Assembly: GCF_017304635.1 (NCBI RefSeq)
Contig: NZ_JAFKMA010000001.1
Location: 434,001-498,000 of the forward strand
From: Sphingomonas sp.
GTDB lineage: Bacteria; Pseudomonadota; Alphaproteobacteria; Sphingomonadales; Sphingomonadaceae
DNA: 64,000 nucleotides
Direction of reading: 5' to 3'
Part shown: positions 47,241-56,746 of the stretch, piece by piece
Layout of the letters: each line of letters opens with the position of its first letter
Numbering within the stretch: the stretch's first letter is position 1
Translations under genes and position numbers: made by a program
Notes under the pieces: generated by a model
The model's database searches: none
What the model saw: only the letters and a program-made list of their open reading frames with translations
What the model was told of the DNA's origin: nothing

Positions 47241-47660
47241 CTAACCGTCGACCGTCACCGTCGCCGGGTGATGCTTGTCGAGATGCTTGCGGATGATCCG
47301 CAGGTTGCGCGTGTTCGAGCGGAAGAAATAATCGGGGATCACGCCGACGACCGGGATCAGCCCGAGCAGGAAGTCGATCCCGACATTGCCCATCATCCGC
47401 GCCATCTGCGTCTTCGACATGCCGAGGTTGCGCGCTTCCCACACCATGTACGCGCCGAGCGCCGCGCCGATGACGTCGCCGCCGACCGGGATCGCGTCGA
47501 GCAGCACGTCGAGGCCGATCCTGCGCTTCAGGAACGGCAGCTTGACGAGCCCTTCGAGCAGATGTTCGAGCGCGACGACGCGCTGGCGCACGGCGGCGGG
47601 GCCTTTGCCGATCGGCAGGCGGTCGAGCCCCAGCGGGGGCATGCGAGTGGTGTTGGCCAT
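47241..47660 (-). CDS. DUF4112 membrane protein
   Basis: This 139-residue protein has GLDVLLDAIPVGGDVIGAAL and GIDFLLGLIPVVGVIPDYFF, the duplicated glycine/proline hairpin helices of DUF4112, with a basic C-terminus. Function is unknown. Its start lies 8 bases past the stop of the upstream solute-binding gene, so the two are an operon. Confidence 0.85.
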   Translation of the reverse strand: MANTTRMPPLGLDRLPIGKGPAAVRQRVVALEHLLEGLVKLPFLKRRIGLDVLLDAIPVGGDVIGAALGAYMVWEARNLGMSKTQMARMMGNVGIDFLLGLIPVVGVIPDYFFRSNTRNLRIIRKHLDKHHPATVTVDG

Positions 47661-47668
47661 GATCCCCG

Positions 47669-49144
47669 TCAGTTGGTGTCGTTGCGCAGGTGATTCAACG
47701 GGTGCCAGCCGCGCGCGTTCCCTTGCCATTGCTTGAGCCGGAGCGAGACCAGCGACCAGCGGAACGGCGTCGCGATCGGAATGAAGGCGACATCGTCGGC
47801 GAGCAGCCGGTCGGCCTCGGTAATGTGCGTCGCGCGCTGTGCCATGTCGGGCGCGTCGCGCGCCGCCTCCAGCGCGGCGGTGGCCTGCTCGCTGCACGGC
47901 TGGCAGGCGGTCGCGAGATACCAGCGCGCGCTGTCATAGGGCGCGACCGCATCGACCAGCCGAAGGTCGGCCGCATCGCTCATGCCGACGCGTTGCGGGA
48001 CGATGCCGATCAGGATCAGCCGCGCGGCGAGCTGGCCATAGAGCAGGGTCGCGCCGGGGCCGGTGGGCAGGGAGATGCGCAGCACGATCGGCTCGGGGTG
48101 TTGCGCGCGATAGGTCGCGACCTGCTGGCGGGCGGCGGCGAGCCGCGCGTCGGCGGTGCCGTTCGCCCAGGCCGGTGCGGCGGGCGCGGCGGCGGCGTCG
48201 AGCTTGTCGGGCAGCAGGCGCTCGACCGGCTGGCCCCAATCGGGGGCGATGGCGGCGATCAGCGCGGTGCGGTCGATCGCCGCCGCGATCGCGCCGCGGC
48301 CGGCGGGATCGATCAGGAAACCCTGGCGGTCGACGATCGCCAGCCCGAACAGCCCAGCGGTCGCATCGAGCTTGATATTGTTCGGCGCCGTACCCGCACG
48401 CGTCACCAGCGGCCAGTCGGCCAGCGTCCCGCCCGCGACATAATCCGATTGCTTGCCGACGAACCGCACGATCGCGCGCGACGCGCCTTCGCCGATCAGC
48501 CGGACGTCCTGCTCGGGCGCGGGGGCGGCGATGTCGTCGTCGGGCGATCGGTCGAGGTCGGCGACCGGACGCAGCAGCCGGCCGACCGGGTCGCCGTCGC
48601 GCACGATCCGGAACGGTCCGCTGCCGCCCGGCGGGTTGGCGCGCAGGATCGCGAGGTCGGGTTGCGCGAACAGCTTGAGCAGGTCGGGTCGCGGCCGCGT
48701 GAGGCTGACCTCGACCACCCGCTCGGTCATCGGCTTGATCTCGTCGATCGCGGTCAGGAAGGGTTTCAGCGGGTTGCGCGAGTCGGGGCCGATCGCGCGG
48801 CGCAGGATCAAAGCGACGTCGCTCGCCGTCACCGGGTCGCCGTTCGCCCATGCCGCCTCGCGCAGGCGGAAGATATAGGTGCGGCCGTCGTCGATCACGA
48901 TCCAGCGTTCGGCGAGCCCCGGCTCGACCTGCCCGGCAGCGTCGAACCGCACCAGGCCCTGCGCGGTCGCGTCGATCAGCATGCGGTCGGGCATGTCGGC
49001 GGAGCGGTGGTTGAGGTCGACATAGCCGGGCGCGCTGCCGATCGCGCTGACCACGACCGGTCCCTTGTCGGGGCGCGGGCTGCACGCCGCCATTGCCAGC
49101 GCCGCCAGCAGCGGCAGGAAGCGAAGGAAGGGCGGGCGGGCCAT
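47669..49144 (-). CDS. SBP family 5 solute-binding lipoprotein
   Basis: This 491-residue protein has a lipobox (LLAALAMAACSPR) and the family 5 (oligopeptide/dipeptide-type) fold: GLAERWIVIDDGRTYIFRLR and AAWANGDPVTASDVALILRR near the N-terminus, as in OppA/DppA. No permease or ATPase genes are adjacent, so it is an orphan binding protein or has taken another role. The start at 49144 puts the signal peptide first. Confidence 0.85.
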   Translation of the reverse strand: MARPPFLRFLPLLAALAMAACSPRPDKGPVVVSAIGSAPGYVDLNHRSADMPDRMLIDATAQGLVRFDAAGQVEPGLAERWIVIDDGRTYIFRLREAAWANGDPVTASDVALILRRAIGPDSRNPLKPFLTAIDEIKPMTERVVEVSLTRPRPDLLKLFAQPDLAILRANPPGGSGPFRIVRDGDPVGRLLRPVADLDRSPDDDIAAPAPEQDVRLIGEGASRAIVRFVGKQSDYVAGGTLADWPLVTRAGTAPNNIKLDATAGLFGLAIVDRQGFLIDPAGRGAIAAAIDRTALIAAIAPDWGQPVERLLPDKLDAAAAPAAPAWANGTADARLAAARQQVATYRAQHPEPIVLRISLPTGPGATLLYGQLAARLILIGIVPQRVGMSDAADLRLVDAVAPYDSARWYLATACQPCSEQATAALEAARDAPDMAQRATHITEADRLLADDVAFIPIATPFRWSLVSLRLKQWQGNARGWHPLNHLRNDTN

Positions 49145-49322
49145 GTCGCTTCCTGCCACCGCGCCCCGCGTCGCGCCACCCATGGCCGCCCGGGCAAAAG
49201 AATTTTTGGGCCACCCGGCGGCCATATTTACAGCCGATTCGCCGCCGCATAAAGGTCGCTACGAGGGGCTCCTCCGACAGGGTGGAAATGGGCATCGCCG
49301 TGGCGGTGGAAGGTCGAGCTAT

Positions 49323-50288
49323 ATGCAAATGAGCCAATTCCTGCGCGAACGCGCGGCGTGGATCGGGACGGTCGATCGCGCGATCGTGCTGCTGCTCGGC
49401 GTCGCGGTCGGGAGTGCGATCGGCCTCGCCTTCGCCGGCGGCGCGGGCAGTGCGGCGGCGGTCGCGCCCGTCTCCGCTCCGGAAGTCCGCCAGCTCGCCG
49501 CGAGCAAGCCGGCACCCGCCGATGCCGAGGCGAATCTGGTGACGGAATGCGCGCCCTGCTTCGGCCTGTCGCAGCAATTGCAGCGCACGGCGGCGCAGGG
49601 CGGTCGTGTCCGCGTCGGCGTGTTCGGCGACAGTTTCGGCAAGGGCGTCTGGTCGGGCGTGTTGCAGCAACTGCCGGCGAAACAGGGCTATGACGTGACC
49701 GATTACGGGCAGGAAGCGATCGGCTTCACCCGGTACAAGAGCCTGAACCTCGAAAAGCATCTGGCCGACCAGCTGCGCGGCGGCGACGTCGATATCGCGG
49801 TGGTGTCGTTCGGCGCCAACGATGCGCAGGGCATCATCACGCCCGAGGGGCATTATGCGCCGTTCATGGGGCCGTTGTGGCAGCAGACTTTGGCCGGGCG
49901 GCTTGATCGCTATATCGGCATCCTGCGCCAGCATAAGGCGCTGGTCTATTGGGTCGGCCTGCCGCGGATGCGCGACCCGGCACTCGATGCGCAAGTCACC
50001 CAGATCAACGATTTCTATCATCGCGAGATGAACCGGCTGGGCGTGCCGTTCCTCGACAGCCGCCCGGTCGCGTCCGACGCGCACGGCCAGTTCGCGCCCT
50101 ACCTGATCGACCCGCGCGACGGTCAGCGCACGCTGATCCGCGCGACCGACGGCATCCACATGTCGATGACCGGCTATATCTGGATCACTCGCGATCTGGT
50201 CGAACGGATCCGCCGCTACGTGACGCAGGTGCGCGAGGAGGCGGGCGTGGCGGCCCCGGTCCAGCCGACGAAGAAGAAGGCGGCCTGA
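49323..50288 (+). CDS. DUF459/SGNH-like membrane-anchored protein
   Basis: This 321-residue protein has one N-terminal membrane helix (about residues 18-40) and a periplasmic SGNH-like domain: VGVFGDSFGKGVWSGV (nucleophile Ser), VVSFGANDAQGI, YWVGLPRMRDPAL and, near the end, DGIHMSMTGYIWI with the Asp/His pair. DUF459 proteins are linked to acyl transfer in the envelope. It heads a four-gene cassette with a second SGNH gene and an MBOAT gene. Confidence 0.85.
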   Translation: MQMSQFLRERAAWIGTVDRAIVLLLGVAVGSAIGLAFAGGAGSAAAVAPVSAPEVRQLAASKPAPADAEANLVTECAPCFGLSQQLQRTAAQGGRVRVGVFGDSFGKGVWSGVLQQLPAKQGYDVTDYGQEAIGFTRYKSLNLEKHLADQLRGGDVDIAVVSFGANDAQGIITPEGHYAPFMGPLWQQTLAGRLDRYIGILRQHKALVYWVGLPRMRDPALDAQVTQINDFYHREMNRLGVPFLDSRPVASDAHGQFAPYLIDPRDGQRTLIRATDGIHMSMTGYIWITRDLVERIRRYVTQVREEAGVAAPVQPTKKKAA

Positions 50289-50290
50289 GC

Positions 50291-51583
50291 GTGCGCGCGA
50301 TCCTGGCGGGGGTGGCGCTGGCGTGCGGCGTGGCGGTGGCCGGGCCCGCCGTGGCGCGCTGCACGGGTCCGACCTGCAACTTCGATACGTTGAAGCCGGT
50401 GTTCAAGCGGCTGGCGGCGGCGCGGGGCGGGCAGGGGCCGGGCGTCCATATCCTCCAGATCGGCGACAGCCACACCGCGGGCGACGTGACGCCGGGGGCA
50501 TGGCGCGACCTGATGCAGGCGCGGTTCGGCATCGCCGGGCGTGGCGTGCTGGCGCCGGGGCGGCCTTATGACGGCTATCTGACGCACGGCGTCACCGCGA
50601 CGATGGCGCCGGGCCAATGGTTGATCGGCGCGACCTTCGGCAAGAATTCGGCGGCGTCGCGCCCGCTGCTCGGCGTGTCGGGGTTCAGCCTGACCGCGAC
50701 GCGCGCCGGCGCGACCATGGCGTTGAGCGCGGACAGTGCGGCGATGGCGTTCGATCGCTTCGTCCTGTGCGCGATCGGCGGGCCGGGGGCGGGCGGGGTG
50801 ACGGTGCGGTTCGATGGCGGCCTGCCGCTGCATTTCGACTTCACCCAGGCGCAGGTCGGGCCGGCGTGCCAGACGCTCAACGAGATCGCGCCGCGTACCC
50901 GCGTCGAGGTGACGACCGACCTGGCCGGGCTGACGCTGACGTCATGGGCGACGTTCCGCGACAATGTCGGCGGCGTGGCGGTGTCGAACGTCGGCGTGGT
51001 CGGGTCGCAACTCATGCACTTCGCGCGCGCCGACGATGCCGTGATCGCGGCCGAGCTGGCGGCGTACCGGCCGGACCTGATCGTGCTGGCGTTCGGCACC
51101 AACGAAGGCTTCACCCCGCGGTTCGATCCGGTCGCGTACGAAGCGACGGTGCGGGCGCAGATCGCACGGTTGCGGCGGTTGTCGGGGGACGTTCCGATCC
51201 TGTTGCTCGGCGCGCCCGACGCGCTCAGCCGCAACGCCGCGTTGCGGTCGAACGCCGACGGCGCGCCGGTCGAGTGCGAAAGCGGGCTGGCGGCGGTAGT
51301 GTCGTCGGCGACGACGGTGCAGCCGGTGCCGAGCGGCAAGCCGGCGTTGTTCGCGCCGCCTGCGCTCGCCGAAGTGCGCCGCATTCAGCGCAAGGTCGCG
51401 GGCGATCTGGGCGTCGCTTTCTGGGACTGGCAGGCGCGGATGGGCGGGGTGTGTAGCGCCAAGGGCTTCGTCGAGCGCGCCGACCCGTTGATGCGCGGCG
51501 ACTATGTCCACTTCAAAAGCGGCGGCGGGCGCGTGATCGCGCAGGCGCTGATGGACGACCTCGACGCGGCGGGGATGAAGTAG
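50291..51583 (+). CDS. SGNH/GDSL-type periplasmic hydrolase
   Basis: This 430-residue protein has a signal peptide (AGVALACGVAVAGPAVARC), block I HILQIGDSHTAGDVTPG, LIVLAFGTNEGFTPRF and the C-terminal block GDYVHFKSGGGRVIAQALMD (catalytic His). It starts at a GTG 2 bases past the upstream stop. With the MBOAT protein it probably completes acyl transfer to a surface polymer, as AlgX/AlgJ do for alginate (inference). Confidence 0.85.
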   Translation: MRAILAGVALACGVAVAGPAVARCTGPTCNFDTLKPVFKRLAAARGGQGPGVHILQIGDSHTAGDVTPGAWRDLMQARFGIAGRGVLAPGRPYDGYLTHGVTATMAPGQWLIGATFGKNSAASRPLLGVSGFSLTATRAGATMALSADSAAMAFDRFVLCAIGGPGAGGVTVRFDGGLPLHFDFTQAQVGPACQTLNEIAPRTRVEVTTDLAGLTLTSWATFRDNVGGVAVSNVGVVGSQLMHFARADDAVIAAELAAYRPDLIVLAFGTNEGFTPRFDPVAYEATVRAQIARLRRLSGDVPILLLGAPDALSRNAALRSNADGAPVECESGLAAVVSSATTVQPVPSGKPALFAPPALAEVRRIQRKVAGDLGVAFWDWQARMGGVCSAKGFVERADPLMRGDYVHFKSGGGRVIAQALMDDLDAAGMK

Positions 51584-51602
51584 GCGTGTATAAAACCGCC
51601 TC

Positions 51603-51698
51603 GCCCTCACCCTTCCGCGCCTTCGGCGCTCCCTCCCTCTCCCAATGGGAGAGGGAAGGGGCCCGCGACGCGCAGCGTCGTGGGAAGGGTGAGGGTGA
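51603..51698. repeat. palindromic element, family E
   Basis: GCCCTCACCCTTCC (from 51603) pairs with GGGAAGGGTGAGGGTG (51682-51697). A perfect inner hairpin CCCTCTCCCAATGGGAGAGG and a GACGCGCAGCGTC hairpin lie between. It sits inside the acylation cassette, between the second SGNH gene and the MBOAT gene. Confidence 0.8.
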
Positions 51699-51730
51699 TC
51701 TGAATAAAGCTGGCGGGGAGCCGGCTTAGT

Positions 51731-53137
51731 ATGCTGTTCCCGACGCTGACCTTCGGTCTGTTTTTCCTCGTCACGTTCGCGGTCGTGTGGGCGGCGCCGT
51801 CGAACGAGTGGCGCAAGCTGCTGCTGCTCGTCGCTAGCTGGTATTTCTACGGCGCGTGGGACTGGCGGTTCGTGCCGTTGCTGATCCTGTCGGCGCTCGG
51901 CAACTGGGCGGTCGGGCGCGCGCTGGCGAGCGAGCGGACGCACGTCAAGAAGTCGATCCTGCTGGCGGGCGTGGCGCTGAATCTCGCCGTGCTGGCGTTC
52001 TTCAAATATTTCGATTTCTTCGTCGATCAACTCGCGGGCACACTGACGCTGCTGGGGTTCGAGCGCGACATCCCGATGTTGCAGGTGATCCTGCCGATCG
52101 GCATTTCGTTCTTCACCTTTCAGGGGATCAGCTACGTCGTCGACGTCTATCGTGGGCGGGTGCCGGCGGCGCGGCTGCTCGACATCCTATTGCTGATGTC
52201 GTTCTTCCCGCACCTCGTCGCCGGACCGATCGTCCGCGCCGCCGACCTGGTGCCGCAGTTCCAGGCGAAGCCGAAGCTCGACCGATCGATGGTGTCGATG
52301 GCGCTGCTGCTGATCGTGTGGGGATTGTTCAAGAAGGCGGTCGTCGCCTCGACGCTGGCGGTCGATTTCGTCGATCCGGTGTTCGCCGATGCGACGTCGC
52401 ATTCGGCGATCGACCTCGTCATCGCCGCATACGGCTATGCGGTGCAAATCTATTGCGACTTCTCGGCCTATTCGGACATGGCGATCGGGCTGGCGGCGTT
52501 GTTCGGCTATCGCTTCCCGCGCAACTTCAACCAGCCGTATCGCGCGCGGTCGTTGCAGGATTTCTGGCGGCGCTGGCACATCAGCCTGTCGCAATGGCTG
52601 CGCGATTATCTGTATATCGAGGCGCTGGGCGGCAATCGCGGCGGCGAGCTCAAGACCTATCGCAACCTGATGCTGACCATGCTGCTCGGCGGGTTGTGGC
52701 ATGGCGCGAACTGGACGTTCGTGATCTGGGGCGGCATCCATGGCGGCGCGCTGGCGATCGAGCGGTGGTGGGGCGAGCACAAGACGGCGCGCAAGCCGCT
52801 GTCCGATCGCGCGCGGCTCATCCTCACCTTCCACGTCGTCGTGCTGGCCTGGATCTTCTTCCGCGCGCCGAGCTTCGGGGATGCGATGACCTATCTCGGC
52901 GGGATCGTGATGCCGTGGCGCGCGACCTGGGCGGTGACCGCGACGCCGCTGGTGATCGCGCTGATCGGCCTTGGCCTCGCGATGCATGCGGCGCCGCAGC
53001 GCTGGCTGAGCGATGGCGCGATCCGGTTGCAACGGATGCCGGCGTGGCAGGTGGCGGCGGTGGTCCTCGTCCTGATGCTGACGATCGACGCGATGCGGTT
53101 CGAGGGCGTCGCGCCCTTCATCTATTACCGGTTCTGA
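51731..53137 (+). CDS. MBOAT O-acyltransferase (AlgI-like)
   Basis: This 468-residue inner-membrane protein has about eleven helices and the MBOAT motifs: SYVVDVYRG, DFWRRWHISLSQWLRDYLYI and the catalytic histidine in LGGLWHGANWTFVIWGGIHG. AlgI-like proteins pass acyl groups across the membrane for O-acetylation of exported polymers. It follows the two SGNH genes and precedes a small membrane protein gene by 14 bases. Confidence 0.94.
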   Translation: MLFPTLTFGLFFLVTFAVVWAAPSNEWRKLLLLVASWYFYGAWDWRFVPLLILSALGNWAVGRALASERTHVKKSILLAGVALNLAVLAFFKYFDFFVDQLAGTLTLLGFERDIPMLQVILPIGISFFTFQGISYVVDVYRGRVPAARLLDILLLMSFFPHLVAGPIVRAADLVPQFQAKPKLDRSMVSMALLLIVWGLFKKAVVASTLAVDFVDPVFADATSHSAIDLVIAAYGYAVQIYCDFSAYSDMAIGLAALFGYRFPRNFNQPYRARSLQDFWRRWHISLSQWLRDYLYIEALGGNRGGELKTYRNLMLTMLLGGLWHGANWTFVIWGGIHGGALAIERWWGEHKTARKPLSDRARLILTFHVVVLAWIFFRAPSFGDAMTYLGGIVMPWRATWAVTATPLVIALIGLGLAMHAAPQRWLSDGAIRLQRMPAWQVAAVVLVLMLTIDAMRFEGVAPFIYYRF

Positions 53138-53151
53138 GGGAGCCTGCGACG

Positions 53152-53469
53152 ATGCACGATTTCCCGGTCGACCTGCCCGACGCCCCGCCGCCGGCGCCGC
53201 GCGACCTGCGCTGGACGGCGAGCATCATCGCGCTGGTCGCGGTCGGCCTGCTCGCGACCAATGCGATCTCGCTGTCCGAATGGGCCGGCGAGCTTCCGCC
53301 GAGCGAGCGCGTCGTGCGCTTCGTCGCGGTGGTCGACACCTGGCGCGCCGTCACCGACCGCACCGGCCTCGCCGCACCGCGCGCTGGCATGCACGCGGTG
53401 TGGAAGAAGCTGGAGAGCGCCCGCTTCCCGGGTCAACCGCCGGCCGCGGCGACGAGCACGACCGGCTGA
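53152..53469 (+). CDS. small membrane protein of the acylation cassette
   Basis: This 105-residue protein has a proline-rich start, one membrane helix (about residues 22-44) and a short periplasmic part. It matches no family I know. Its position directly after the MBOAT gene suggests an accessory role in the same complex, similar in place (not sequence) to AlgF-type helpers. Confidence 0.6.
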   Translation: MHDFPVDLPDAPPPAPRDLRWTASIIALVAVGLLATNAISLSEWAGELPPSERVVRFVAVVDTWRAVTDRTGLAAPRAGMHAVWKKLESARFPGQPPAAATSTTG

Positions 53470-53486
53470 GTCATTTTTGACCAGGC

Positions 53487-53564
53487 GGCGCCGGCCCGCT
53501 CCCCCACCCGACCGCCCATAGAATAACCTGATTGGGCGGTCGGGTGGGGGAGCGGGCCGGTGCC
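53487..53564. repeat. palindromic element, family A copy 3
   Basis: 32-bp arms (53487-53518 and 53533-53564) with one mismatch and a 14-base loop lie between the converging small-protein and cell-wall-hydrolase genes. They could act as a bidirectional terminator. Confidence 0.9.
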
Positions 53565-53580
53565 GCAACCGCGTTAGCCC

Positions 53581-54153
53581 TCAACGATAGAAGATATGAT
53601 CGCCGAGCGTGCCGACCCGCGCGCGCGAGCGGAAAAAGCGTGGCGGCGTCGAATTGGCGGCGTGGTAGAACAGCGCGCCCGGCACGACCGGCGGGCTGAC
53701 CTTGCCCAGCGCATCGCGCGCGGCGGCGACCGCGCGGTCCCATTGCGGGCTATGGCGATCGGGGTTGTAGGCGTCGGCGTCGAAGAACTGGCCGGGCTGG
53801 TCGACCACCGCGCAGGGCGTGCGGCCGAAGCGGTCGCCGACGGTGGTGCGCATGACGATCAACTGCGCGACCGCGAGTTGCCCGCGCTCGGGCTGGTTGG
53901 CGGCTTCGTGGCGAACGACCTTGGCGATGCATTCGACCGAGGCTTCGTCGATGGCGGGGGCAGGGGCGACGATGGCGGGCTCGACCTTGGCGAGCGTTCC
54001 GACGTCGTCGGCATCGGCGACCGTCGCGGAAGATGCGAGTGCTGCGGCGACGGGGGTCGCGGGGCGCAGCGCGGTCGTCGAGGAGGATGCCAGCGTCGGA
54101 ACCATCGCGGCACCGGCAAACGAGATCAACATCAGGCGATTGAACGAAAGCAC
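53581..54153 (-). CDS. SleB-like cell-wall hydrolase, exported
   Basis: This 190-residue protein has a signal peptide or anchor (MLISFAGAAMVPTLA), a low-complexity linker and a hydrolase_2 (SleB-like) domain: CIAKVVRHEAANQPERGQLA (catalytic Glu), CAVVDQPGQFF and PGALFYHAAN. It probably cuts peptidoglycan glycan strands during growth. It is transcribed towards the acylation cassette. Confidence 0.85.
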   Translation of the reverse strand: MLSFNRLMLISFAGAAMVPTLASSSTTALRPATPVAAALASSATVADADDVGTLAKVEPAIVAPAPAIDEASVECIAKVVRHEAANQPERGQLAVAQLIVMRTTVGDRFGRTPCAVVDQPGQFFDADAYNPDRHSPQWDRAVAAARDALGKVSPPVVPGALFYHAANSTPPRFFRSRARVGTLGDHIFYR

Positions 54154-54470
54154 TTGGAACTCGAAACGGGCGCAAGGCTCGTCGTCGCGCGAAACACACT
54201 ACCGGCGCTCGGATTCACCCCACGTCTTGCCGCCCGGAAGCTGTTGCGCTTCGGTTTATTGTCCGGGCCGGCCGTATTGGATGCGCCGCCTAATCGTTAC
54301 GCTGGCGGCAAATGGCAAAGCGGAGTCGGTGAACCGAGCTTGGCGGGGGACGAGTCGAGCCACTTTTGCCGATTTGGCGTTTTAGGGCGCGGCGTTTCCC
54401 GGCCAATGCGCGACTCGCGACAGGCTTCGCTTGCGTCGCGCGAGATCGCTTGCCATGCGGAGAGCCGTAC
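54154..54470. other. intergenic region, no gene seen
   Basis: These 317 bases separate the cell-wall-hydrolase start from tRNA-Leu. They must hold promoters for both, but I see no repeat or gene I can support. Confidence 0.4.
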
Positions 54471-54556
54471 GCGGACGTGGCGAAATTGGTAGACGCACGG
54501 GACTTAAAATCCCTCGCCCATCGGGTGTGCGGGTTCGAGTCCCGCCGTCCGCACCA
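54471..54556 (+). tRNA. tRNA-Leu, anticodon TAA
   Basis: Acceptor arms GCGGACG and CGTCCGC pair, followed by A and an encoded CCA. The anticodon loop CTTAAAA holds TAA, the variable arm is long (CGCCCATCGGGTG) as expected for a type II leucine tRNA, and the T-loop reads GTTCGAG. The first anticodon-stem pair is a mismatch (C/T). Confidence 0.97.
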
Positions 54557-54691
54557 TCGATAGAGTTGAGAAGTATCGGCGAAGGCCGTCATGCGTAGAT
54601 CGCATGACGTCGGACAGGGTCGGCTGTGCCGACCTGCCGGCCGGCCTCCAGCGAGTCCTGACGTAAGTGTGCTTACGCCACGCCGCCTCGG

Positions 54692-54970
54692 CTAGACATT
54701 CAGCCGGGCGCGCATTTCCTTGCCGGGCTTGAAATAGGGGACGCGCTTGGCGTCCACCGCGACGGTCTCGCCGGTGCGCGGGTTGCGGCCGGTACGGGCG
54801 TCGCGCGCGCGGGTGGAGAAGGCGCCGAAACCGCGCAGCTCGACTCGGCCGTCCGCCGCGAGCCGCTTGGTGATTTCGTCGAAGAAGGTGGCGACGATCG
54901 CCTCGATGTCGCGCAGCGCCAGATCGGGATTAGCGTCGGCCAGTTGCTGGATCAGGCTGGAACGGATCAT
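54692..54970 (-). CDS. ihfB: integration host factor beta subunit
   Basis: This 92-residue DNA-bending protein begins [20 protein letters not shown] and has the HU/IHF signature [20 protein letters not shown], then [20 protein letters not shown] with the intercalating Pro. The ATG at 54970 was preferred over an upstream codon. It follows rpsA on the same strand, a conserved order. Confidence 0.95.
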   Translation of the reverse strand: MIRSSLIQQLADANPDLALRDIEAIVATFFDEITKRLAADGRVELRGFGAFSTRARDARTGRNPRTGETVAVDAKRVPYFKPGKEMRARLNV

Positions 54971-55078
54971 CTCTACCCCCTTCGTCCGGCAATCAGGGCG
55001 CCGGTCGCGGCTCACTCGAGGGCTGATCTAAATCAAAATCCGTCGAGGCAATAGGGCCAATCCGACACTAATGATAGG

Positions 55079-55114
55079 AAAACGGGTAGCGTCGGTGAAA
55101 ACGCTACCCGTTTT
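55079..55114 (-). terminator. terminator after rpsA
   Basis: AAAACGGGTAGCG (55079-55091) and CGCTACCCGTTTT (55102-55114) form a perfect 13-bp stem with a 10-base loop, 9 bases past the rpsA stop. Read on the minus strand the stem ends in TTTT. Confidence 0.8.
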
Positions 55115-55122
55115 GGGACAAT

Positions 55123-56746
55123 TTACTTCTTGGTTTCGCGTGCCTTGAGCGCCTCGCCCAGGATGTCGCCGAGCGACGCACCCGAGTCCGACGAACCGTA
55201 TTGCGCGACCGCCTGCTTCTCTTCGGCGATCTGCATCGCCTTGACCGAGAAGGTCGGCTTCTTCGACCGGTCGAAACCGGTCACCATCGCGTCGAACTTC
55301 TGGCCGACCTGGAACCGTTCCGGACGCTGCTCGTCGCGATCGCGACCGAGGTCGGTGCGCTTGATGAAGCCGGTCGCGCCGTCCTCGCCGACCTGCACCT
55401 CGAGGCCTGCGTCGCGGACTTCGAGCACGGTGACGGTGACGATGCTGTTCTTGTTCAGCTTCTCGCCCGATGCCGCCGCGGCGACGGCGCCCGACGGGCC
55501 ACCACGCTCGAGCTGCTTCATGCCGAGCGAGATGCGCTCCTTCTCGGCGTCGATGTCGAGCACGATCGCCTTCACGACCTCACCCTTGCGGTGCAGGTTG
55601 AGCGCGTCCTCGCCCGAAATGCCCCAGGCGATGTCCGACATGTGGACCATGCCGTCGACATCGTTGTCGAGACCGATGAACAGGCCGAACTCGGTCGCGT
55701 TCTTGACTTCGCCCTCGACGGTCGAACCGACCGGGTGCGCTGCCAAGAAGGCTTCCCACGGATTGGCCTGCGCCTGCTTCAGGCCCAGGCTAATGCGGCG
55801 CTTGTCCTCGTCGACCTCGAGCACGACGACATCGACTTCCTGCGAGGTCGAGACGATCTTGCCCGGGTGCACGTTCTTCTTGGTCCAGCTCATCTCGGAA
55901 ACGTGAACCAGGCCTTCGATACCCGGCTCGAGCTCGACGAACGCACCGTATTCGGTGATGTTGGTCACGCGGCCCGACATCTTCGCGCCGACATGATACT
56001 TGGCGGCGGCGCCGTCCCACGGATCGCTCTCGAGCTGCTTCATGCCGAGCGAGATGCGCTGCGTGTCCTTGTTGATGCGGATGATCTGGACCTTGACGGT
56101 GTCGCCGATGTTCAGGACTTCCGACGTTGACGACGCCGTCGATGATCTGGCCCTCGTGCAGGCTCTGGATCAGGCCCGACCGCTGCTCGGCGCGAGTCTC
56201 CTCGAGCACCGCGCGGCGCGACACGACGATGTTGCCGCGCTTGCGATCCATCTTCAGGATCTGGAACGGCTGCGGGATGTCCATCAGCGGCTGGACGTCG
56301 CGAACCGGACGGATGTCGACCTGCGAGCCGGGCAGGAACGCCACGGCGCCGTCGAGATCGACCGTGAAGCCGCCCTTGACGCGGCCGAAGATGACGCCGT
56401 CGACGCGGGCGCTCTGCGTGAACTCGGCCTCCAGCTTGTCCCACGCGGCTTCGCGGCGCGCGCGGTCGCGCGACAGCATCGCTTCGCCATGGACGTTCTC
56501 GACGCGGTCGACATAGACCTCGACTTCGTCACCGACCTTCAGGTCGGCCTTCTGGCCCGGCGCGGCGAACTCGCGCAGCGGCACGCGGCCCTCGGACTTC
56601 AGACCGACGTCGATGATCGCCATGTCGTTTTCGATGCCGGTGACGGTGCCATGCACCACGCGGCCTTCGAAGCCGTCGGCGTCACCCAGGGTCTGTTCGA
56701 GCAGTTTCGCGAAATCGTCGCGCGTCGGCGTAGCGGCAGAAGCCAT
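55123..56746 (-). pseudogene. rpsA: 30S ribosomal protein S1, frameshifted by an internal deletion
   Basis: The gene starts at 56746 (MASAATPTRDDFAKLLEQTL) and reads as normal S1 through domains 1 and 2 to residue 206 (GQIIDGVV). There the frame leaves S1. The S1 sequence resumes in another frame at EVLNIGD, then runs to the stop at 55123 through RISLGMKQLESDPWDG and three more S1 domains. Only four bases (AACG, 56125-56128) separate the two parts, where about 33 codons of domain 3 are expected. The loss is not a multiple of three, so no full S1 can be made. S1 binds mRNA on the 30S subunit and is essential in the species tested, so an assembly or sequencing error is likely. Confidence 0.9.

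Noticed and set aside
47934-50159. 741-codon minus-strand frame spanning the solute-binding gene and DUF459 gene
   Set aside because: It reads the solute-binding gene in the wrong frame and is antisense to the DUF459 gene; the sequence is Arg-rich and unstructured.
55123-56043. Second half of rpsA as an independent gene starting at MKQLESDPWDG
   Set aside because: That Met is an internal conserved residue of S1, with no ribosome-binding site; it is the distal part of the broken rpsA.
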